DNA from: Haloplanus rubicundus
Lineage (GTDB): Archaea; Halobacteriota; Halobacteria; Halobacteriales; Haloferacaceae
DNA: 64,000 nt
Direction of reading: 5' to 3'
NCBI RefSeq assembly: GCF_003342675.1
Contig: NZ_CP031149.1
Coordinates: 1-64,000, forward strand
Numbering within the stretch: the first letter of the stretch is position 1; every line of letters starts with the position of its first letter. Positions 59,375-64,000 of the stretch are shown here, piece by piece. Position numbers and translations under genes: made by a program. A model generated the notes under the pieces. That model searched no databases. It was not told the DNA's origin and worked only from the letters and a program-made list of their open reading frames with translations.

Positions 59375-60947
59375 ATACGAAGACGCCGGTTCGACGCTGG
59401 ACCTCATGGATTTCAAAAACGTCCGTGATGGGGGCGTCGTGGAGACGCCTACCACCTATGCAATGCTGCTCAAAATCCAGCCCCGTGAGTGGCTGATCCT
59501 CTCTGAGGAGCATAAAGAAAGCCTCTATCTGTCGTTCATAACGTTCCTGCGCGGGATACAATTCCCGGTACAGTTCCTCTCGATGACGGCAGCATACGAT
59601 CCCGAGCCCTACCTCAGGAAGTTCGACGAAGCCGAAAGTATGCTCATCAACTCGGGTGATGATGAGGAAGGCGACGACGCGCTGGGCGAGCTACCGCTGC
59701 TCGACTACGGTCGAAAGTACCACACTAACTGGCTTCGGGGCGTCGTCGATGTCGCGGAGATTCGCGATCGTGACTTCTACGTCGCGGTCGCAGTCGCAAA
59801 GGACGAGGAAGCCGACGATGGCCTCAAGACACAGATTCAGGCGCTCCTGCCCGGCGGGAACAACCTCGAGGTCGAAAACGAACCCGAGTATATTGAGGAA
59901 GTGAAGGCCCGCGCCCAGCGCGTGGCGTCGAAGCTCCCTCAGACGCAGGTGAAAGCCGAGATTCTGGACACTCGCCCGGTTGTCCTTGAGGTCCTCTACG
60001 AAGTCTACCACGGTGAGAAGCCGCCCATCTCGTTCGAGCAGGGTAGCTTCTCACGCCCACACGAGGAGGTACAGAAGGTTGCTGACGCGACCTATACTCC
60101 CGAAGAAGTGGCACAGGCAGAGGCGAATGAGGATGGTGGCTACGGGTTCGACCGCGCTTCTGACGACCATCCCGAAATCGAATATGGACGGGGTACCGAA
60201 CCGGGTGACGGACTGTTGGCGGCGGTCGGTGACGGTGGGTACGCACACCCGGACACTGTCGATCGCGTCTCTGGGTCGCGTATCCTGAGCTGGTACGCCC
60301 GGAACATCGGACCGATCGGATACGGTTCGCTCCCAGTCGTCCCGCGAGCGGTCTATGCGGGCGTGCTCTTGGGCCTCCTAAGCCTGATGCTCAGTGTGGG
60401 GGCGCTCGGCACGTTCCTCTGGTCAATGGAAATCACCGAACGTGGTACGGATACGTACTGGCTGTCTCGGACCGTGTCGTTCGCGACGGCTGCGGCGAGT
60501 CTGCCTGGATTTGTGCTGAGTCTCGTCGTGTTGTTTCCTTCGGAGCGAAGGACCAAGGGCCTCGCAGTGGCCGGCCTCGCAGCGGCAGGCTACGCGCTCA
60601 CTCTGTTCGTTGGGGCCTATCCCCAAGACTGGGACTCGAATCCCGCCGTGACCACGTTCACGATTGAGGTGTACGCGTTGGGCATCTTAGCACTGCTCGT
60701 CGCTGTCGTCCTCGCGGTACGTTCGCGACAGAAAATGGACCTCTCGAATCTAGCAGTTACATCCGATCCCGACGCGTCTGATGTGGCGACTGACGGTGGG
60801 GCCACAGGTACTCCTGCCACCCCCACCTGCGACTCCGACGATTCCGACGACTCTGACGACTCCGATATAGAGGCCCCTGACGCCGACACTGGCGCTGATT
60901 CCACGGCCCCCGGCACGACTGAAGACGAGACTGAGAAACCAACATGA
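59367..60947 (+). CDS. VirB4 N-terminal-domain-like membrane protein
   Basis: A 526-residue protein. Residues about 25-220 resemble the N-terminal domain of VirB4/TraC ATPases (VVETPTTYAMLLKIQPREWL, SLYLSFITFLRGIQFPVQFL), with no nucleotide-binding motif. A linker leads to four membrane helices at about 330-460 (VYAGVLLGLLSLMLSVGALG and others) and a tail rich in Asp and Ser with a DDSDDSDDSD run. It looks like a split, membrane-bound partner of the full VirB4 encoded next. Overlaps of 8 and 4 bases show tight coupling. Confidence 0.7.
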   Translation: MTEYEDAGSTLDLMDFKNVRDGGVVETPTTYAMLLKIQPREWLILSEEHKESLYLSFITFLRGIQFPVQFLSMTAAYDPEPYLRKFDEAESMLINSGDDEEGDDALGELPLLDYGRKYHTNWLRGVVDVAEIRDRDFYVAVAVAKDEEADDGLKTQIQALLPGGNNLEVENEPEYIEEVKARAQRVASKLPQTQVKAEILDTRPVVLEVLYEVYHGEKPPISFEQGSFSRPHEEVQKVADATYTPEEVAQAEANEDGGYGFDRASDDHPEIEYGRGTEPGDGLLAAVGDGGYAHPDTVDRVSGSRILSWYARNIGPIGYGSLPVVPRAVYAGVLLGLLSLMLSVGALGTFLWSMEITERGTDTYWLSRTVSFATAAASLPGFVLSLVVLFPSERRTKGLAVAGLAAAGYALTLFVGAYPQDWDSNPAVTTFTIEVYALGILALLVAVVLAVRSRQKMDLSNLAVTSDPDASDVATDGGATGTPATPTCDSDDSDDSDDSDIEAPDADTGADSTAPGTTEDETEKPT

Positions 60948-63268
60948 ACCCCATCAAGAAACTTCTTGGAAAGAACGACTCTGAGGAAGACGAATTTGAA
61001 CGCATCCCGATTGACGACCTCTCTGGCGAGGAAACACAGGTCGCACTCGAATACTTAGAACTCCTCGATCGGGAAGCCACCCGGAAGAACATCGAGTGGG
61101 CAGCCTACCAGCTCCAGGCCGACGAAGTCCCGCTCGTCTCCCCTATCGAATCTCTCGAAGAGCGAGAGACGCTTGATAAGAAGTTGGTCGCGCCCCGAGC
61201 AATGGAGCGCCATCCCGAGTTCCAGGTCCGCGAAGAGAAGATCACGCAAATCATGACCGTTACGGGCTTCCCTCGGAAGGTCAACCTCGGATGGCTCGTC
61301 CCGCTCACGATTGCGGACGTGAATCTCCGTCTCTCGCTACACATTACACCACGAGATCCGGCAAAGACACGTAAACAACTCCAGCGCCGCTACACGCAGA
61401 CCACGACGGCACTCACGCTCAAGTCCCGAAAGGGTCGGACGGATACCCATCAGGATGAATTAGAGCGCGAGGACCTCCTGCGGATTCTCCAAGACGTGAT
61501 TCGCGGGACAACGAAGGTCTTTGACATCGCCATCTACATCGAACTCGTCGCGGACTCGCACGAGGAACTCGAGGCGATGCGCGAACGCGTCGACACCATT
61601 CTCGCGGAACAGGACGTCGAGACGACGGTACTGCACCACCAGCAGGTGGAGGGCAACGGGACTATTGTTCCTCTTGCGACGGACACAATCAAGAACGTCC
61701 ATCCTATCCAGCTTGAGGCACTCGGAACACTGTTCAATCTCGTTGAGCCGCCGATCTACGACGAAGACGGCATTATGATGGGATTCGACGACACATCCCG
61801 CCCGGTTATCCTTGACCGCTACGCCCACTCTGGGTTCGGGATGACCATCTCGGGGAAGACTGGTGTTGGGAAATCCTACGCTAGGAAGCTCGAGATCTAC
61901 CGCCGACTGCTGGCCGACCCTACGGTACAGTGCATTCTGTTCGACCCGGCGGGCGATGACTACCCACAGTTCGCGAAAAAACTGGGTGGCGAGGTCATCC
62001 GCTTTGGTGGGTCGCAGAAGGTGAATCCGATGGACATCTCAGCTCCAACGGGCGAGATCGGTGCGTCCGAGGATACCTACCCGCTCACGGTGCGGTCTGT
62101 CGTTGAGATGATGAACACCCACTACGAAGACCGAGGCGGGCTCCCCGCTGCCGAAGAGGGCATGCTCATTCAGGCGACGCACTACGCGTACCTCTCGAAA
62201 GGCATCATCCTTGGCGAGTACGACACGTACGCGAACGAACCACCCGTCATCGACCGCCTCATTGAGGGTGTAGAAATTATCACAGAGGGAGGCTTCATGG
62301 AGGCACTCGACTCGGGCCTCGTCGACGAGGCGATGTTCGAGCATTTCCAGGGGTTGGATGTTCTTGACGAGGAGGGCAACCCCATCACGGAGACGTACAT
62401 TTCAGTGCCGATGGCAGTGTTCCAGCCATCGGAGAAACATCAGGAGGTCGCGGAAGCCTTAGAACCGAAGTTCGAGTCTTTCAAGCCGGGTGGAATCAAC
62501 GCGAACCTGAACGGCCAAACGAACCTCGAACTGAACTCGCGGCTCGTCGTGATGGATATGAGTTCGTTTGCGGACACCGGCGAGATGCCCCTGATTTTGC
62601 ACGCGATGCTTCAGTGGGCGTATCTCGAGGCCAAGCGGTCGCCGGATCGTTTCGACGTGACCTTCGACGAGGCCCACTACCTCTTGGGGCGGGAGTCCAC
62701 ACGGGACCTAATTAACCTATTCATCAGGCACGCACGCCACTACGACGCGGGCCTCACCCTGATGAGTCAGACCGCTCACGAGTTCCTACGGACTGACGCT
62801 CGCCGTGAAATCTACGAGAACTGTGACATCAAGCTCCTGTTCTACGCCCAGTCGGTGGCAGACGCGACAAAGGAGTACTTCGATCTTTCACCGGCAGAGG
62901 TGAAGTACCTCCAATCGGCCCCACGTGGACAGAACTCCGGGTACTCCGGGTGTCTGCTGTCGACGACAAAACATGGGCGACGCCGTCTCGAGATCCATTC
63001 TGGTGACTTCGAGCACTACATGATCGACGACGATCTCGACCCGTGGGACTACATTGAGGAAATTGAGGGATCGATGCGCCCCGATGACACTGATTCCGAT
63101 GTGGACCTCGATCTCGAGATGTCGGAAATGCCTGCGGTGTCGAACCGTGAGCTGGACATGGAGCTGTCAAGCGAATTTGCACAAGCCCGGACGACACAAG
63201 AGCAGTCCGAGAGTATCACTGACGACGACACGACGAACTCCTTGACATCCGGCTCTGGTGACCGTTGA
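60944..63268 (+). CDS. VirB4-like type IV secretion ATPase
   Basis: A 774-residue ATPase that would power assembly of, and transfer through, the channel. The N-terminal part (residues 1-290) follows VirB4/TraC (DVNLRLSLHITPRDPAKTRK, VFDIAIYIELVADSHEELEA). Walker A is SGKTGVGKSYAR (about 305) and Walker B is VTFDEAHYLL (about 573). LTLMSQTAHEFL and the YAQSVADATKEYFDLSPAEV C-terminal region complete the RecA-like core. The tail is acidic. It overlaps its neighbours (ATGA and TGATG). Confidence 0.93.
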   Translation: MNPIKKLLGKNDSEEDEFERIPIDDLSGEETQVALEYLELLDREATRKNIEWAAYQLQADEVPLVSPIESLEERETLDKKLVAPRAMERHPEFQVREEKITQIMTVTGFPRKVNLGWLVPLTIADVNLRLSLHITPRDPAKTRKQLQRRYTQTTTALTLKSRKGRTDTHQDELEREDLLRILQDVIRGTTKVFDIAIYIELVADSHEELEAMRERVDTILAEQDVETTVLHHQQVEGNGTIVPLATDTIKNVHPIQLEALGTLFNLVEPPIYDEDGIMMGFDDTSRPVILDRYAHSGFGMTISGKTGVGKSYARKLEIYRRLLADPTVQCILFDPAGDDYPQFAKKLGGEVIRFGGSQKVNPMDISAPTGEIGASEDTYPLTVRSVVEMMNTHYEDRGGLPAAEEGMLIQATHYAYLSKGIILGEYDTYANEPPVIDRLIEGVEIITEGGFMEALDSGLVDEAMFEHFQGLDVLDEEGNPITETYISVPMAVFQPSEKHQEVAEALEPKFESFKPGGINANLNGQTNLELNSRLVVMDMSSFADTGEMPLILHAMLQWAYLEAKRSPDRFDVTFDEAHYLLGRESTRDLINLFIRHARHYDAGLTLMSQTAHEFLRTDARREIYENCDIKLLFYAQSVADATKEYFDLSPAEVKYLQSAPRGQNSGYSGCLLSTTKHGRRRLEIHSGDFEHYMIDDDLDPWDYIEEIEGSMRPDDTDSDVDLDLEMSEMPAVSNRELDMELSSEFAQARTTQEQSESITDDDTTNSLTSGSGDR

Positions 63269-64000
63269 TGGCGATGCCGATACCGGTCGAACCGCTTCTG
63301 CTGATGACGTTTGTCCGCCTCCAACTCGGGCTGGGTGACCTTCCTGAGGCGATAGCGGAGGCGCTCTTTGGGTGGATCGCGGACACGGCCGACGCGATTG
63401 CGACCGAACTATCGACGGCACTGACGGACGAACTCATCAAGGGTCTGCTGAAGGTCCCGAACCCGTATGACTCAGCGACGGCGGGCAACGCGTGGACTGG
63501 AATGTTCGAGATATCGCTCGTCTTGCTTCCGATAATGATCGCGCTCGCGCTCATCGCGTGGCCGTTCAGCGAAGACCGTGAATCCGGGTTGTTGGATCTC
63601 GTCGTCCGTGTCGTGATGATCTTGCTGTTTATTGGCATCTCCCAGCCTGCATGGGGGTTCGCGATTGATGCGACAAACGCTGTAACGGTTGCCATCTTGA
63701 ACCTTGACCCGGGTAGTGGTGTCAATTATGGGTACGAGAACGGGCTTGTTGGAGCTTCCACCACATTCGGTGTGTGGGTGCTGAAGTTCGTCGTCTCGAT
63801 AGTCGCCGCGATTCTCGCAATCCTAGCACTGTTACTGTCGATATTCTTCCTGCTCCTGCGCTGGTTCATGATCTGGATGGCCTACATCGGGACTCCGTTC
63901 TTCGCGGTTGTCTGGTTCGCAGGGCGCGGCCCGCTGAAGTCCGTCGGCAGCGTCGGCGCGACGTTCATGCGGATGGGTGTGTTTTCCCTGTTAGCTGGCC
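63268..64000 (+). CDS. VirB6/TrbL-like polytopic membrane protein (3' end outside window)
   Basis: An open frame from the ATG that overlaps the VirB4 stop (TGATG) to the window end, at least 244 codons. It starts MAMPIPVEPLLLMTFVRLQL. Several membrane helices are visible (ISLVLLPIMIALALIAWPFS, VVRVVMILLFIGISQPAWGF, FVVSIVAAILAILALLLSIF, FLLLRWFMIWMAYIGTPFFA). Position after virB4 and the long helical bundle fit VirB6/TrbL, the channel's membrane core. Truncated by the window edge. Confidence 0.75.
   Translation, partial: MAMPIPVEPLLLMTFVRLQLGLGDLPEAIAEALFGWIADTADAIATELSTALTDELIKGLLKVPNPYDSATAGNAWTGMFEISLVLLPIMIALALIAWPFSEDRESGLLDLVVRVVMILLFIGISQPAWGFAIDATNAVTVAILNLDPGSGVNYGYENGLVGASTTFGVWVLKFVVSIVAAILAILALLLSIFFLLLRWFMIWMAYIGTPFFAVVWFAGRGPLKSVGSVGATFMRMGVFSLLAG

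Overview
The window comes from an extremely halophilic archaeon (class Halobacteria), most likely from a megaplasmid or a conjugative/integrative element. The evidence is the archaeal information-processing set (PCNA, TFB, RPA, Orc1/Cdc6, an archaeo-eukaryotic primase), highly acidic proteins, twin-arginine lipoprotein signals, TATA-type promoters and IS1341-type TnpB elements. Nothing looks like a core chromosomal segment. There are no rRNA or tRNA genes and no CRISPR array.

Layout. 1-2.7 kb: a membrane glycosyltransferase cut by the window edge, then a decayed transposase. 2.7-9.3 kb: a minus-strand plasmid block with a small zinc-finger protein, hypotheticals, a PCNA operon with overlapping start and stop codons, and a TFB. 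9.7-16 kb: a large Tat lipoprotein, a frameshifted cupin gene, and a GC-rich plus-strand pair (helix-hairpin-helix protein plus a possible TULIP/P47-like lipid-binding protein). 16.4-17.9 kb: a three-gene hypothetical operon. 18-20.8 kb: two decayed small DNA/zinc-binding genes, a TRAM-domain protein, and a TnpB element beside an older TnpB remnant. 21-26.7 kb: an OB-fold protein ending in a TFIIS-type zinc ribbon, a winged-helix/partner pair, and a second OB-fold protein. 27.2-29.9 kb: the replication origin, with Orc1/Cdc6, eleven ORB-like sites and a UPF0212 protein. 30-37 kb: a Tat lipoprotein, a second TnpB, an RPA fused to its RPA-associated partner, a 7TM-PAS histidine kinase and a small zinc protein. 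37.4-43.8 kb: a polyphosphate island (CHAD, PPK1, arsenate-reductase-like phosphatase, PPK2, amphi-Trp protein). 44-45.9 kb: a third TnpB. 45.9-48.1 kb: a primase-polymerase. 48.6-64 kb: a conjugation-type type IV secretion locus, with a VirD4/TraD-like ATPase, VirB2-like pilin, large surface protein, membrane proteins, VirB3-, VirB4- and VirB6-like proteins, running divergently and out of the window.

How it fits together. Orc1 and its ORBs, primase-polymerase, PCNA, two RPA-type OB proteins and the RPA fusion give the element much of its own replication machinery. TFB and the OB-TFIIS-ribbon protein suggest some control of its own transcription. The T4SS cluster would assemble a membrane channel/pilus for DNA transfer, but no standard relaxase is visible. 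The coupling ATPase carries an extra C-terminal domain that looks like a PD-(D/E)xK nuclease fold.

Most distinctive non-coding feature: a short G/C hairpin leader (CCCC-aaa-GGGG flanked by TTTTGG and TGAGGG in the minus direction) recurs about twelve times, always in the same orientation. Most copies lie just upstream of minus-strand plasmid genes, including those for PCNA, TFB, RPA, OB-TFIIS and PrimPol. It may be a shared regulatory element. A second, unrelated inverted-repeat leader occurs twice.
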